Positions 39,834 to 49,654 of a stretch of DNA of 64,000 nucleotides are shown here, piece by piece. A program made the translations under genes and the position numbers. The stretch comes from Symbiodinium natans (Eukaryota > Sar > Dinophyceae > Suessiales > Symbiodiniaceae): positions 522,212 through 586,211 of the forward strand of contig CAJNDS010000213.1 in the NCBI GenBank assembly GCA_905221605.1, read 5' to 3'. Each line of letters starts with the position of its first letter. Position 1 is the first letter of the stretch. The notes below the pieces were generated by a model. The model was given only the letters and a program-made list of their open reading frames with translations, did no database searches and had not been told where the DNA came from.

Positions 39834-42800
39834 GCCTGGTGCCACCAAAGCATCTCAAGCGACCACTTGATGTCGCCAGGTGGTACACCACCGAGCTTCT
39901 CAAGTTCGAGGCGCAGGTGAAGCATCGCTTCCCGGAGTTGCTCATCGGAGAACAAGAGGGAGTCCTGTGTCTGATGAAGCACTTGGATTCTGAGACCAAG
40001 AGATATCTCCTCCTCCATCACTCAACAAAGAGCATGGGTGAGCTGATGACTGGTTTGCAGTTTTACGACGAGCAGCTTCGTGTGATGGACTTCCAGAGAG
40101 AAGGAGCATCCGGGTATGCGAATGCCTTCAAGGGTGGCAAGGGCGGAAAGGGCGACAGAGACAAGAGCAACAAAGGCTCCAAGGGCAACAAGGGCAACAA
40201 AGGCGAGAAAGGAGAAAAGGGACTGAAGGGTGGCAAAGCGAAAGGAAAGGATAAGAAAGGTGACCAAGGCGGAAAAGGAGACAGAGCTCGGAGCAAGAGC
40301 AGAGAAGCGAAGAAGACAGATGTCTGCCGGAACTGCGGGAAGACTGGACACTGGGCACGCGACTGCTGGGCACCACCGAAGGACAAAGCCGCAGCGGCGA
40401 CGAGCCAGGCCGTTACGACGCAGCCAGAGGCACCATCGTCTTCATCGTCTACATCGGCGAAAGCAGCAGCTCAGCCCACGACCAAAGGCAGTGGAAAAGC
40501 ACAGTCATCAATCAAGACGTTTCTGGAAGGATATCACTTCGGTATGATGCTCACGAACCAGGTGGTTAGTTTTCCTTCAGATGATCGCGTTTACTGGTTG
40601 ATTGACTCTGGTAGTTCGTTCCACATCATCACGAGAGAGACGCTTGAGAGTGATCATGTGAAGGTCCTTGCATGGCTTGAAGGACGCCCGAAGTCGTATG
40701 CGGAGACTGCGACAGGAGATTCCGTTGAAATTGGCGGATCGACACATGTTTTGGTGGAAGTTTGCTTTGAAACCACCACATCAGCATCACTGAAGAGCAG
40801 TTCTGAGCATGAGGGTGACGCTGTGTACATGTGTAGGGCTAGGTTTGAAGCCGTCATTTCCGATCAGATCAAGCACAATTTGCTGAACATCAACTTGCTT
40901 TGTCAGAATGGAGGTTGGGAGCCAGCAATGTGCGACCAGCAGGGCGTAATTACCGTCCGAAAGCACGGCGTAACGCTGAGACCAACCATGTTTGCTTCAG
41001 TTAGTTGGCTTGCGTCAGTTCGGAATGACCATCCTTTAGCGCTGAAACCGCAGGATTTGATCGCCAAAACGGAACAGTTTCGTCGAAGTCGGTCTCGCAA
41101 GTCGTCTTCGAGTCGTGATTTACATCGTTCGACTTCGAATCGAGGTCATCGCAGCTCTGCGAGAGTGTGTGTTGAGCCCAAAAACCCCGAATTGCTGGAT
41201 GTTTCATGTCTTGATGAGGTAGTTGATTGCGAGTTTCAGACGAGCCACGAACATGTTGACCTGGACCAAGGTGAAGCTAAGGACAGACTAAGGACAGTTG
41301 GTGACGTTTCCGGCTCTGCGAGGGATCAACTTCAATTTTTCAGTCATGTGGATACGCCAATTGTTCGTGAGCTTGGTAGGGATGAGCGCTTGATTTTTAG
41401 TGAAGACAACAGCGTTATCTCACACAAGCAACAGGACAACAGCACCACACCAGCAGTCGAGCGGCTTGTATTTGAAAATGACAGCAGCGTTATCTCACAC
41501 AAGCAACAGGACAACAGCACCACACCAGCAGTTGAGCGTCTTGTGCATGAGCATGGTAGGGAAACAGTTGTCTGTCGTGCTTGCTTGGAGGATTTCCCTG
41601 ATGAGGTTGAGATTGGCAGCTTGGATTGCTCAAAGAGGCGAAGTTTTCCTAGAGTAGGACAGATAGGAGACCGCCGCTATGGATCCGAGTGCCACGATGC
41701 AACGAAGCATTCAAGAGTTGGAAGGCATGCGCCAGGGGCGAGACGCAGGAGATTGATACTGTTGGAGGCCAACGCCGCGCAGCATGGCATAGAGCTTCCA
41801 CAGAATCTCCGAGAGGAACTCCAGGCAACGTATGCCGAGGCGGAGTCCACTGGAGGGGACGAGATGGATCTGGACCCGGAAGGGGATTCGGCAAGGCTGG
41901 ACCCTTCGACCTCATCGCCTTCGATAGAGTACATCATGGAAGAGACGGAAGCGGCGGAGGCACCGTCGTCCCACACTGGGGTGAGGGAATTCCAGACGGA
42001 TCCTTCGATGTCAGAAGCTCCAGCCGAGGAACCCGCCATAGTCCTGATGAAGCCGACGCCGAAGATCAAACCCAAGGAAAAGGGCAAGGCCACGAGACCG
42101 GTTCGGAATTTGCTGCCGGACCATGTGGACCAATCGACCATGGGAGTCGATCCTCGGGAGCCATCCGGCCCCACGCCGGGATCGTCAGCGCCAACACGGA
42201 GAGGAAAACGGCGCTGGGCGTCGACAGGATGGATGACGTGGATTGCTCGTCGATTTGGAGGAGCGTGGACAGCACAAGCTCCGGGAGACAGCGACCCACC
42301 GGACACGCCGGTGACGCTGTATTGCCTCTTGTGCCAGAAGTATGTCACCGAAGCCCATTTGATGAGCGAACCACACGAAGCCAACATGCAGGGCTTCACG
42401 CACGTCATCTCCAAGGAGGGCCTCCGCGTGACGCAGAACCCGGTGAATTGGGCCACATGGGAGGAAGCTCTTGCCGAACCAGAGCAGCTAGAACTTGGAG
42501 TGACAGAAGGCAAGGCTCGCTCAGTGGTTGCATTGGGACCGAGCGAGTTTCCTCAGCCGATCCCGAAGGAAACAACCGCGGCAGCACCGCCGAGCCCAGG
42601 ACCAGGACCATCGACAGTGGTGGTGGAGATAGACGAGTCCGACGAGGATTGGGGAGAATGGAGGCCAACCACGGAGGTTCCGGCTCCATCGACCCCACCA
42701 CATCCGAAGGATCCTCCTATCTCCATGATGCAACCGCCGGGGGAACCGGTCAGCCCGACGGCAGTGTACACGGAGCACCGCCGGGGCCCCGAGCCCAGGC

Positions 42801-42841
42801 AGGCCACACCTCAGAAGGACTGCAAGCCCTCGGACCTTTGA
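39659..42841 (+). CDS. copia 2 Gag C-terminus, protease and linker
   Basis: 1060 codons without a starting ATG; coding sense begins near 39790. It finishes the Gag core, then a GKGGKGD-type Lys/Gly tract, a CCHC knuckle (CRNCGKTGHWARDC) and an aspartic protease (LIDSGSSFHI, near 40597). A 25-residue tandem duplication (VISHKQQDNSTTPAVERLV) follows at 41414/41489. The long acidic, Pro-rich linker holds a C2H2-like finger (YCLLCQKYVTEAHLMSEPHE, near 42320) resembling U1-type fingers. It ends at 42841, where the sense continues in the -1 frame. Confidence 0.75.
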   Translation: MVFASSVHEQVPTWARFGASHRGETNGSKCRIRTLALVEQRLSVRSRVEGQALREQALGLVPPKHLKRPLDVARWYTTELLKFEAQVKHRFPELLIGEQEGVLCLMKHLDSETKRYLLLHHSTKSMGELMTGLQFYDEQLRVMDFQREGASGYANAFKGGKGGKGDRDKSNKGSKGNKGNKGEKGEKGLKGGKAKGKDKKGDQGGKGDRARSKSREAKKTDVCRNCGKTGHWARDCWAPPKDKAAAATSQAVTTQPEAPSSSSSTSAKAAAQPTTKGSGKAQSSIKTFLEGYHFGMMLTNQVVSFPSDDRVYWLIDSGSSFHIITRETLESDHVKVLAWLEGRPKSYAETATGDSVEIGGSTHVLVEVCFETTTSASLKSSSEHEGDAVYMCRARFEAVISDQIKHNLLNINLLCQNGGWEPAMCDQQGVITVRKHGVTLRPTMFASVSWLASVRNDHPLALKPQDLIAKTEQFRRSRSRKSSSSRDLHRSTSNRGHRSSARVCVEPKNPELLDVSCLDEVVDCEFQTSHEHVDLDQGEAKDRLRTVGDVSGSARDQLQFFSHVDTPIVRELGRDERLIFSEDNSVISHKQQDNSTTPAVERLVFENDSSVISHKQQDNSTTPAVERLVHEHGRETVVCRACLEDFPDEVEIGSLDCSKRRSFPRVGQIGDRRYGSECHDATKHSRVGRHAPGARRRRLILLEANAAQHGIELPQNLREELQATYAEAESTGGDEMDLDPEGDSARLDPSTSSPSIEYIMEETEAAEAPSSHTGVREFQTDPSMSEAPAEEPAIVLMKPTPKIKPKEKGKATRPVRNLLPDHVDQSTMGVDPREPSGPTPGSSAPTRRGKRRWASTGWMTWIARRFGGAWTAQAPGDSDPPDTPVTLYCLLCQKYVTEAHLMSEPHEANMQGFTHVISKEGLRVTQNPVNWATWEEALAEPEQLELGVTEGKARSVVALGPSEFPQPIPKETTAAAPPSPGPGPSTVVVEIDESDEDWGEWRPTTEVPAPSTPPHPKDPPISMMQPPGEPVSPTAVYTEHRRGPEPRQATPQKDCKPSDL

Positions 42842-43281
42842 GGGAGAGCTTCCTGCGGATGCAGGTGAAGGACCATGCCCAACTGCCGGTCAGCTTGATA
42901 CCCCCGAAAGCCACCAGCGACCTCTCCAGCACGGTGATGAGGATGGCAGAAACGATGGAAACAGGAGATGCGGGGACATTGATACCGGCAGGAAGGCCAT
43001 TCAACACAATGAGCCTTCGCGCTCAGCTCGAGGCGGGAGTCCTCACGGGCCAACAATACGAGGACCGGCGCCGAGCAAGGTCGCAGGACATACAGGCTGC
43101 GAGGTCGGTCGCGCCAAGGCTGGCGCTCCCGATACCTCCGCCTCCTCCAGTTCCGCGGCCCGAACGCACGCCCGAAACTCCAATTCCGTGGAGTGGCGCG
43201 CCGTCGCCTGCATTCATGGAGCTTGTCAGGCGTCGCCGAGATCGCCAAGAGCGCGATCGTTCTCGCTCCCCGTCTCCCTGA
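42790..43281 (+). CDS. copia 2 linker segment in a third frame
   Basis: Part of a frame open from 41689 to 43281. Only the last ~155 codons look like protein (GLQALGPLRESFLRMQVKDH, MSLRAQLEAGVLTGQQYEDR, MELVRRRRDRQERDRSRSPS). It ends with TGA directly after CCC, and the sense resumes in the -1 frame as LKGSTEKLNPILAALSQDE. It probably joins the protease part to the integrase. Confidence 0.55.
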   Translation, partial: RAQAGHTSEGLQALGPLRESFLRMQVKDHAQLPVSLIPPKATSDLSSTVMRMAETMETGDAGTLIPAGRPFNTMSLRAQLEAGVLTGQQYEDRRRARSQDIQAARSVAPRLALPIPPPPPVPRPERTPETPIPWSGAPSPAFMELVRRRRDRQERDRSRSPSP

Positions 43282-46200
43282 AAGGGAGCACAGAGAAGCT
43301 CAATCCAATCCTTGCAGCTTTGTCCCAAGACGAGAGAAAAGAGCCCGATACGCGACAGCCACAACAGCAGTTTGAGCTAGTCACTGAAGAAGGAATCATT
43401 GGTGACAATGTGCGTAGTAAACAGGCAGAGCTTCAGCACTACATGCAGGGACACGTACCATACATGTCTGACTGTGAGTTTTGCCAGCGCACTAGAGGGA
43501 CCACTCCAGCCCGAAAGCGTAGCGACCTGAACCCGAGAGAGTTTCAGCTTGACCAGTGCTTCTTTCGCAAGCTTGCATTCATCGTACTGGTTCATACCAT
43601 GAGCTTTGCGATTGCAGTTTGCTTTAGACCTGAGGGAGAGAGCGCAGCAACAACAGCAGAGCATTTGTATCCCTGGGTCAGGCACTTTGGTGTGAAACAA
43701 CCGCATTTCATGTCTGATGCAGAGGGACTCACGAAGAACATCGCAGCGAGGCTCGCTGATCTTTGTGAGGGTACCGAGGACAGCTTTGCACCCGAAAGGC
43801 ATGCACCAGCAGCAGAACGAGCCATTAGGACCCTGAAAGGAATCGTAGCAACACATGAGCTTGAGTTGCGTGAACATGGCGTTGTTTTGGATGCTGAGTG
43901 TGCGGATGTTTTCGACCTTTTGTTTCAATACGCAGCACACACACACAACAGGTTTTCAGTTTCTGTAGGGTCGACCATGACGCCCATGCAGAAGATCCGC
44001 GGAGATCGAGTGCGACCGCAAGTCACGTATCCGTTCGGTGCGGTAGCATACGCTAAGATAACGCGGGCTAGAAGACCTGACGCGGATGCCAAGTATGCTC
44101 GAGGGATCTACTTGGGACCAGTGCTTGGGAGCACAGGTCATGCCATGGAAATCCGCTTGGATAGTGGGGAGACGAAACGGGTGATCGCGCCCGGACTCAA
44201 ATTGCTCTACCCGTTGCGTTTCGACGCAAATCTTCTGCCCGGTGCAAAGGCCCTAGATGGCTTCGTGCCCCCGCCTGAAGCACCGAAGACCAAAGAGCTC
44301 CTTCTCCCATATGTTCCAGGTGGAGGTCCTCCCATAGACTGGGTGAGACAACATGGTGTTACACCCAAGTGCCCCGGATGCCAGGAAGGCGTCAGCTCGA
44401 GCAGGCATTCCCAAAAGTGTGTGAAGAGATACCAAAAATGGTTGCGTGATTCCATCGATGATGCTCTGGAGGCATTAGATGAAGGACCGAAGGTCGACCG
44501 AAGACCTGAGGAGCTAATTGGAGAAGACCCATACGATGATGACGAGCAAATGAAGCCGAACAAGCGAACACGCTTTGGAGGAGAGGAGGTCCGAGCGTTT
44601 GATCCTGAGCAAGCAGGAGTCGGAGACCTAGAGATCCCGGAGATGTCGGTGCCGGACGCTGACTGGAATGTTTCTGAGTACCAGCCGTCCGAGGCTGAGG
44701 ATGACGATATGGGAGAAGCTCCAGAGATGGGAGACGCTCCAGAGCATCCCCAGACATTCCATGAGGGGGTCCCAGTCCGATACCTGGAGGAATTGCTCGA
44801 GAACGCCCACTACACACCACAACCACTCTCTTGTTGTGACCACTACGACGTCGAAGCAGCATGTCACTTACTTGTTGGTCGGTCGAGCGTGGAGAAGTTC
44901 CCATATGTTTGCTTGAACACAACAACACAACAACAGCACCACAAACAACAACAGTCGGTCGAGCGTGAAACAGTTGAGTTGTTGAATCTCCAAGACCACC
45001 CTTGTGTATGCTCTTCAGTTAAAGAGAAAAAGGAAGATGAGTCCGCAGGGACGTACATGAGAATCCAAGACAGGACTCTCTGGGTGAATCGACCTAGAGC
45101 CAGCTACGATGACCTGGAAGGTTTTCAGCTGGATCCTGAAGAGACATGGCAAGGAATCAAGAAAGAGGTGAATGCGCTCGATAGTCTGAAAGTTGGTTAT
45201 GCAAGATCAAAGAGCGAGATTGATGAATACCGCAAAGCCAACCCAAACTGTCGGACGGTCAAGTCCCGATGGGTCCTCACTCAGAAGGCCCCAGGACTAG
45301 TCCGAGCAAGGATAGTCGCTAAGGATTTTGCTCATGGCCGACCATCCGCACTCGATTTGGGGTTGAGTTCTAATACTGCGTCGGTGGAAGCCCTCAAGAT
45401 CGTCCTTGCACGGGCGGCGAAGGGAAAGATGCGGGCTTACGGCCTCGACATCTCCACCGCGTTTCTCTTTGCGCAGGTAGTGGAACCCACCATTATCGAG
45501 TTGCCAAGTACATTCGCGCTCGAGAGCGGCGAAACCGCGTACTTGATACTAGAGAAAGCGCTCTACGGTTTGCGTTCCGCCAGCCTTAGCTGGCAGCGAC
45601 ACCTGAACAGGATCGTATCTGCACTAGGCTTACAAGCGAGTCCGCTTGAACCGACGCTTTTCAGCGGATGGGTCAACCTTGAATCCGGATGGGAGTATAT
45701 CATCATGTTAGCGTACGTGGATGATTTGCTCATTGTGTCCTCTACCGAAAAAGGGTTCGAGTACGTCCACGAAGCCCTGAGTTCAGTCTTGAAAGTCAAA
45801 GTGACAGGGAGGCTGATTGAAGATGGGCAGATGGAATTCCTCGGTCGTTTAATCCGTTGGGATGGACGGCAGATCATGCTTGGTGTGAAGCCTGAGTATG
45901 TGAAGTCGGTCTTTACATCCTTCGGATGGGACATATCCACCGTAAAAGCATCCTTGACGACACCCGACATCAGGAGTATGTACGATGAGGAGAGTGTTGA
46001 AGAGCCTTCAAAGGAGCTGTCCAGTGAAGCAGCTTCACGGTTCCGAAGTTGTCTAGGGAAGATAGGCTGGCTCTGTCAAACTCGCTCAGATATAACGTAC
46101 TTTCACTCCATGTTGTCGCGCGGACAAAGCATGCCACGGCAAGTGCATGAAGATGCACTTCGCAAGTTCCTGCGATGGTTAGCAGCGTTTCCGCTGTTAG

Positions 46201-46619
46201 ATCAAATCTTCCCGCTCGGAGATGGCAAGGCCAATGAGGGGGAGAATGCCAGCCTGGTAGCCTATTGCGACAGCAATTGGGGCAGCGAGATGAGCGTAGC
46301 CCGGAAGAGCACCAGTGGCGGAGTGATCTACATTGCAGTGGACGGTCTGTGGTACTGCATAAAGGGGTACAGCCGCCTGCAGAGCGTCGTGGCACTCAGC
46401 TCAGCAGAGGCAGAGTTGTTTGCCATCGCCGAGGCAGCGAAAGAGGTGGCAGGACTTGCGCAATTGACGGCGCATATCTGGGGCACCCTCCAGAAACCCC
46501 ACCGCGTGTACACTGACTCTGCCTCAGCTAGGCAAATCGCCAGCATGGAGGGGCTACTCAGACGCATGCGGCATATAGACTTGAGGTTGTGCTTTATCCA
46601 AGAAGGCTCACAGCCGTAG
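43188..46619 (+). CDS. copia 2 integrase-RT-RNase H, interrupted by LINE
   Basis: The frame has no ATG; coding sense begins near 43278. Integrase has an HHCC zinc site (HYMQGHVPYMSDCEFC, near 43437) and catalytic residues in LDQCFF, SDAEG and PAAERAI. RT has LDISTAFLF (near 45444) and AYVDDLL (near 45711). RNase H has AYCDSNW, SSAEAELF and YTDSASARQI. At 46603 the frame enters the LINE and stops at 46619. Across the target duplication, codons CFIQ continue in frame at 57211 as DRVHSGELAVEGVAGTENVS, so the insertion disrupted an otherwise open frame. Confidence 0.88.
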   Translation: MEWRAVACIHGACQASPRSPRARSFSLPVSLKGSTEKLNPILAALSQDERKEPDTRQPQQQFELVTEEGIIGDNVRSKQAELQHYMQGHVPYMSDCEFCQRTRGTTPARKRSDLNPREFQLDQCFFRKLAFIVLVHTMSFAIAVCFRPEGESAATTAEHLYPWVRHFGVKQPHFMSDAEGLTKNIAARLADLCEGTEDSFAPERHAPAAERAIRTLKGIVATHELELREHGVVLDAECADVFDLLFQYAAHTHNRFSVSVGSTMTPMQKIRGDRVRPQVTYPFGAVAYAKITRARRPDADAKYARGIYLGPVLGSTGHAMEIRLDSGETKRVIAPGLKLLYPLRFDANLLPGAKALDGFVPPPEAPKTKELLLPYVPGGGPPIDWVRQHGVTPKCPGCQEGVSSSRHSQKCVKRYQKWLRDSIDDALEALDEGPKVDRRPEELIGEDPYDDDEQMKPNKRTRFGGEEVRAFDPEQAGVGDLEIPEMSVPDADWNVSEYQPSEAEDDDMGEAPEMGDAPEHPQTFHEGVPVRYLEELLENAHYTPQPLSCCDHYDVEAACHLLVGRSSVEKFPYVCLNTTTQQQHHKQQQSVERETVELLNLQDHPCVCSSVKEKKEDESAGTYMRIQDRTLWVNRPRASYDDLEGFQLDPEETWQGIKKEVNALDSLKVGYARSKSEIDEYRKANPNCRTVKSRWVLTQKAPGLVRARIVAKDFAHGRPSALDLGLSSNTASVEALKIVLARAAKGKMRAYGLDISTAFLFAQVVEPTIIELPSTFALESGETAYLILEKALYGLRSASLSWQRHLNRIVSALGLQASPLEPTLFSGWVNLESGWEYIIMLAYVDDLLIVSSTEKGFEYVHEALSSVLKVKVTGRLIEDGQMEFLGRLIRWDGRQIMLGVKPEYVKSVFTSFGWDISTVKASLTTPDIRSMYDEESVEEPSKELSSEAASRFRSCLGKIGWLCQTRSDITYFHSMLSRGQSMPRQVHEDALRKFLRWLAAFPLLDQIFPLGDGKANEGENASLVAYCDSNWGSEMSVARKSTSGGVIYIAVDGLWYCIKGYSRLQSVVALSSAEAELFAIAEAAKEVAGLAQLTAHIWGTLQKPHRVYTDSASARQIASMEGLLRRMRHIDLRLCFIQEGSQP
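46591..46603. repeat. LINE left target-site duplication
   Basis: gctttatccaaga, repeated at 57198-57210. Joining the flanks through one copy restores the copia 2 RNase H frame. Confidence 0.95.
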
Positions 46620-46836
46620 CAACTTGGTAGTGGGGTTTTTCGTGTCTTTTCGTGCTTTCTTCTCCCTCTTTTCCTCTCTTCGCTCCCTCTTTCTCCCCCT
46701 TTCTTTTCTTCCTTTCGGTGGTGTTCGGGGTGGGTTCCGGGTGTGGGTCCTGGTCCTCCCTCTCTTCTGGTTTGATTTCGGGCAGGCCGGCCGAGGGCGG
46801 GGTAGCTTGCTAGCTTGCAGTTCTTGCTGCATCGCC

Positions 46837-49617
46837 ATGGCATTCCTTCTGCGATTCGTGCTGTCTTTCTGGATTTTCCTGCATGTGCTGGCGGGCCCGG
46901 AGGTTGACGAGCTCTACGCTGAACTTTTGGCTGAGGCCGACATGCCAAGCCTGACTGCCCCGATGGCAGCCCCGGTTGATGCATCTGCAGCATCATCTGA
47001 AGTGACTGGCGCCGGCCCTGCCAGCTGGGTGCCGCCCTTGCCAAATGAGACCGCTGCACCTGCCACACCGACTCTTGGTCGCAAGCCGAAGGTGCGCCCT
47101 GGCCCTACGAATCTTCTACACGAGCTGCTCCATGGGCCGCCAACGATCACTGCTGCTGCGGAAGACACAGGCCACGCGGGTCTGTCGGACCCCTCTCCTG
47201 CGGACGGAGCCACCGCGCTAAGTGGCACACCAGCGGAGATCTTCCTCGGGTACACGGTGAACACGGCAGGCGAGACGGGCGAGGCTTGGGCTCCTGACGA
47301 CACTATGGTTGATGTGATGCTTGACAGCCCGGACAGTGAGCTTGAAGAGCTGCCAACCCTGCAAGCGCAGCCTATCACTGGGTCAGGGTCTGAGGCTGGA
47401 TCTGAGCCTACAGAAGACCCCAGCAACTCCTCAGAGCCTGAAGCCAGCTGCAGCACCGGAACACCACATCGTCCTCCACCTGCTGTTACACCGCGCTCCG
47501 GGGTTTCTGTTCAAAGTCAAGCCTGCCAGGCGGTGCCAGCCACACGCAGTGTGTCAGTTCAGGCAGAGGGCTCGGCCATCGATGACGCGATACTGAAGCG
47601 GACCATGCCACGTCCGCTGCCAGCACCCAAGCAGAGGCGTGAAGGCCGGCCAAGCGATCTTTCTTGCCCTTTCTTATGGGTTTGTCACGGGTTCTGGGTT
47701 GACCGCTTCAGTTCTGTAATGTACACTGCTGATGTGTATTCACTGTTTTTGCAGGCTGAAGTATCGATATGCGGCGATGCGCACACGATCCTTACCTGGC
47801 AGGACATCGCTTCTGACCCTTGCCCTCATGTGCATGCACCGTACCACCCTTGCCCGCCAAAGCAACAGGATGCTGCTGTATCACCCGGCACCCTTGTCTT
47901 CAGACCGGACCGCCTGGATCCAACAGAACGTGTGTGCTGCACATGTTCAATTCATGGCGCCATGCTCTGTGCGTCCCTCACTGCAGGATCAGCCACGTGC
48001 GCACAGCTGAGTCCGATTTTGGGCGGACACCCTGCACGGAATGGGCCCTCCGTAGCCAGGGAAGACTGCCACCACCAAACGCCACGAAGCTGGATGCAAA
48101 ATGCTGCATTATGCACAGAGAGAACGGACCCATCCTGGGGGCCTTTGCCACGGTCACCTTGTCCTCGAAGTGGCACCATGCACCGACACTCACGGGCACT
48201 ACATGCTTGCACCCTCAGGTTACTTTCTGGCTCATGTGTTGGTAGAGGGGCCATTGCGTCTTTTGCAATACCTGTCAGAACTGCTCCTTGGGCTCCTTGG
48301 TGTCAGTCCGATCAGCCCGACAATTGTCCTCCTTTGCCCCCACCCTGGCCTTCACTGTGCGCCCAGGACATGGAGAGACTGTGTAGCTCGAGCAGTGGCA
48401 GCAGCGGGACCCACGATGCCACGGATTATCCCAGCAGGGAAAGTCAGCTGGATGTGAGTGTGGAACATGATAGAATCCTGCTTGTGTGCCCTCACCTTGA
48501 TCCACAGGTCCCTGTTTCGGCTACCGAAGCAGCTCGCATAGTCTTTCAGGCTTGGAAGGAGCTCACCACCGCCACGACCCGGCACTCCCGGCTTATGTCC
48601 AGTGGCACCAGCAGACAAGTCAGGCCGCGACTCCTTGCCCACTCCACGTCAGGAATCTCAGCTAACAGCTCTGAAACAGCCTTGCCCTCGGTGACCCATA
48701 CCCAACATGATGAATGGTGTCGTGCCCTTGGACAGCACATTGATGCGGAGCTGAGCGTCATGCCTGATGAAGACAGGGACAGGACGGTTCAAAGGCTTCT
48801 TTTGATCATACGGCGCGATGCTAATGATGCTTCCTGCTGCGTCCTCAGCTTTCTGTGGCAACACGGTGACCAGCTCCACTACACATTGTGCCATTTCAGG
48901 CTGAGATCATGCGACTGGGGACGACCTTCTTGGCATCTGCACAGCCAATTGCACCATGCCCCGCTCAGCATGCTGCGTCGGAAAACTGCACTGTTGCACA
49001 CCTGCTGTGTCTGCACTTATATCGGCCGATGTTATTGGACCTGTAGTCCGCAACAGCATATTCATGATGCTGTTCATCATGCGTTCCCAGCAAAGCCCTC
49101 GCACTTGAGTGCTGTTCCTCACCGCCGGGTTGGTTGTCTCAAGCCCTTGACTTGTGATATTGCGCCTCTGCCCGAGTGCTGCGACATCTTACCTGCGTTG
49201 TTCCGGCCTCAATGCACTCGCCTGGTTGTGAAGGCACTGCACAAGTTTAGATTGCTACAGCCATTTTGCCCTGCCGCAGGTCCGTTTCATCTTCCACTGC
49301 ATCACATGCACCAGGCGACGCATTCATCAGATCGTGCCAGACTGCCAGCCATGCAATTTGTCTGCGGTGCCAAAGGCCCCCGCCTTGCCTTTCACGATTT
49401 AGGCCGATGGTCGTGCCTTTCATACCGCACCTATCTCTCATGTAGCTGGCTTGCAAGCACAGCACCGATGGATGCAGCAGGCAAGATTGATGCCATCTAC
49501 TATACGATGTGCCATCTGTGGCGCAGTGCTTTCATGCATATGCCTCATGTGAGATGCCCTTGTATCCTTCTGATTGGTTTTGCTGCCTCCCGCGCTGCCC
49601 CACCTGCTCAAGACTGA
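46837..49617 (+). CDS. LINE first open reading frame
   Basis: 926 codons from the ATG at 46837 (the frame is open further upstream, to 46624, without ATG). It starts with a signal-peptide-like or membrane helix (MAFLLRFVLSFWIFLHVLAG), followed by an acidic, Pro/Ala/Thr-rich region to about 47640. Further on the frame is rich in Cys, His and Pro and reads partly like out-of-frame sequence, but a segment near 48690-48830 (DEWCRALGQHIDAELSVMPD) looks genuine. A pyrimidine tract ending in tttttgcag near 47755 could be an intron acceptor. No enzyme recognised; it sits where LINE ORF1 proteins lie. Confidence 0.4.
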   Translation: MAFLLRFVLSFWIFLHVLAGPEVDELYAELLAEADMPSLTAPMAAPVDASAASSEVTGAGPASWVPPLPNETAAPATPTLGRKPKVRPGPTNLLHELLHGPPTITAAAEDTGHAGLSDPSPADGATALSGTPAEIFLGYTVNTAGETGEAWAPDDTMVDVMLDSPDSELEELPTLQAQPITGSGSEAGSEPTEDPSNSSEPEASCSTGTPHRPPPAVTPRSGVSVQSQACQAVPATRSVSVQAEGSAIDDAILKRTMPRPLPAPKQRREGRPSDLSCPFLWVCHGFWVDRFSSVMYTADVYSLFLQAEVSICGDAHTILTWQDIASDPCPHVHAPYHPCPPKQQDAAVSPGTLVFRPDRLDPTERVCCTCSIHGAMLCASLTAGSATCAQLSPILGGHPARNGPSVAREDCHHQTPRSWMQNAALCTERTDPSWGPLPRSPCPRSGTMHRHSRALHACTLRLLSGSCVGRGAIASFAIPVRTAPWAPWCQSDQPDNCPPLPPPWPSLCAQDMERLCSSSSGSSGTHDATDYPSRESQLDVSVEHDRILLVCPHLDPQVPVSATEAARIVFQAWKELTTATTRHSRLMSSGTSRQVRPRLLAHSTSGISANSSETALPSVTHTQHDEWCRALGQHIDAELSVMPDEDRDRTVQRLLLIIRRDANDASCCVLSFLWQHGDQLHYTLCHFRLRSCDWGRPSWHLHSQLHHAPLSMLRRKTALLHTCCVCTYIGRCYWTCSPQQHIHDAVHHAFPAKPSHLSAVPHRRVGCLKPLTCDIAPLPECCDILPALFRPQCTRLVVKALHKFRLLQPFCPAAGPFHLPLHHMHQATHSSDRARLPAMQFVCGAKGPRLAFHDLGRWSCLSYRTYLSCSWLASTAPMDAAGKIDAIYYTMCHLWRSAFMHMPHVRCPCILLIGFAASRAAPPAQD

Positions 49618-49654
49618 CTGCCTTCGCGCCTGATTGGATTAGGGCATATACACC

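Noticed and set aside
47640-47765. Spliceosomal intron in the first LINE ORF ending in tttttgcag
   Set aside because: No convincing donor that restores a good frame; the frame is open without splicing. Left as a remark only.
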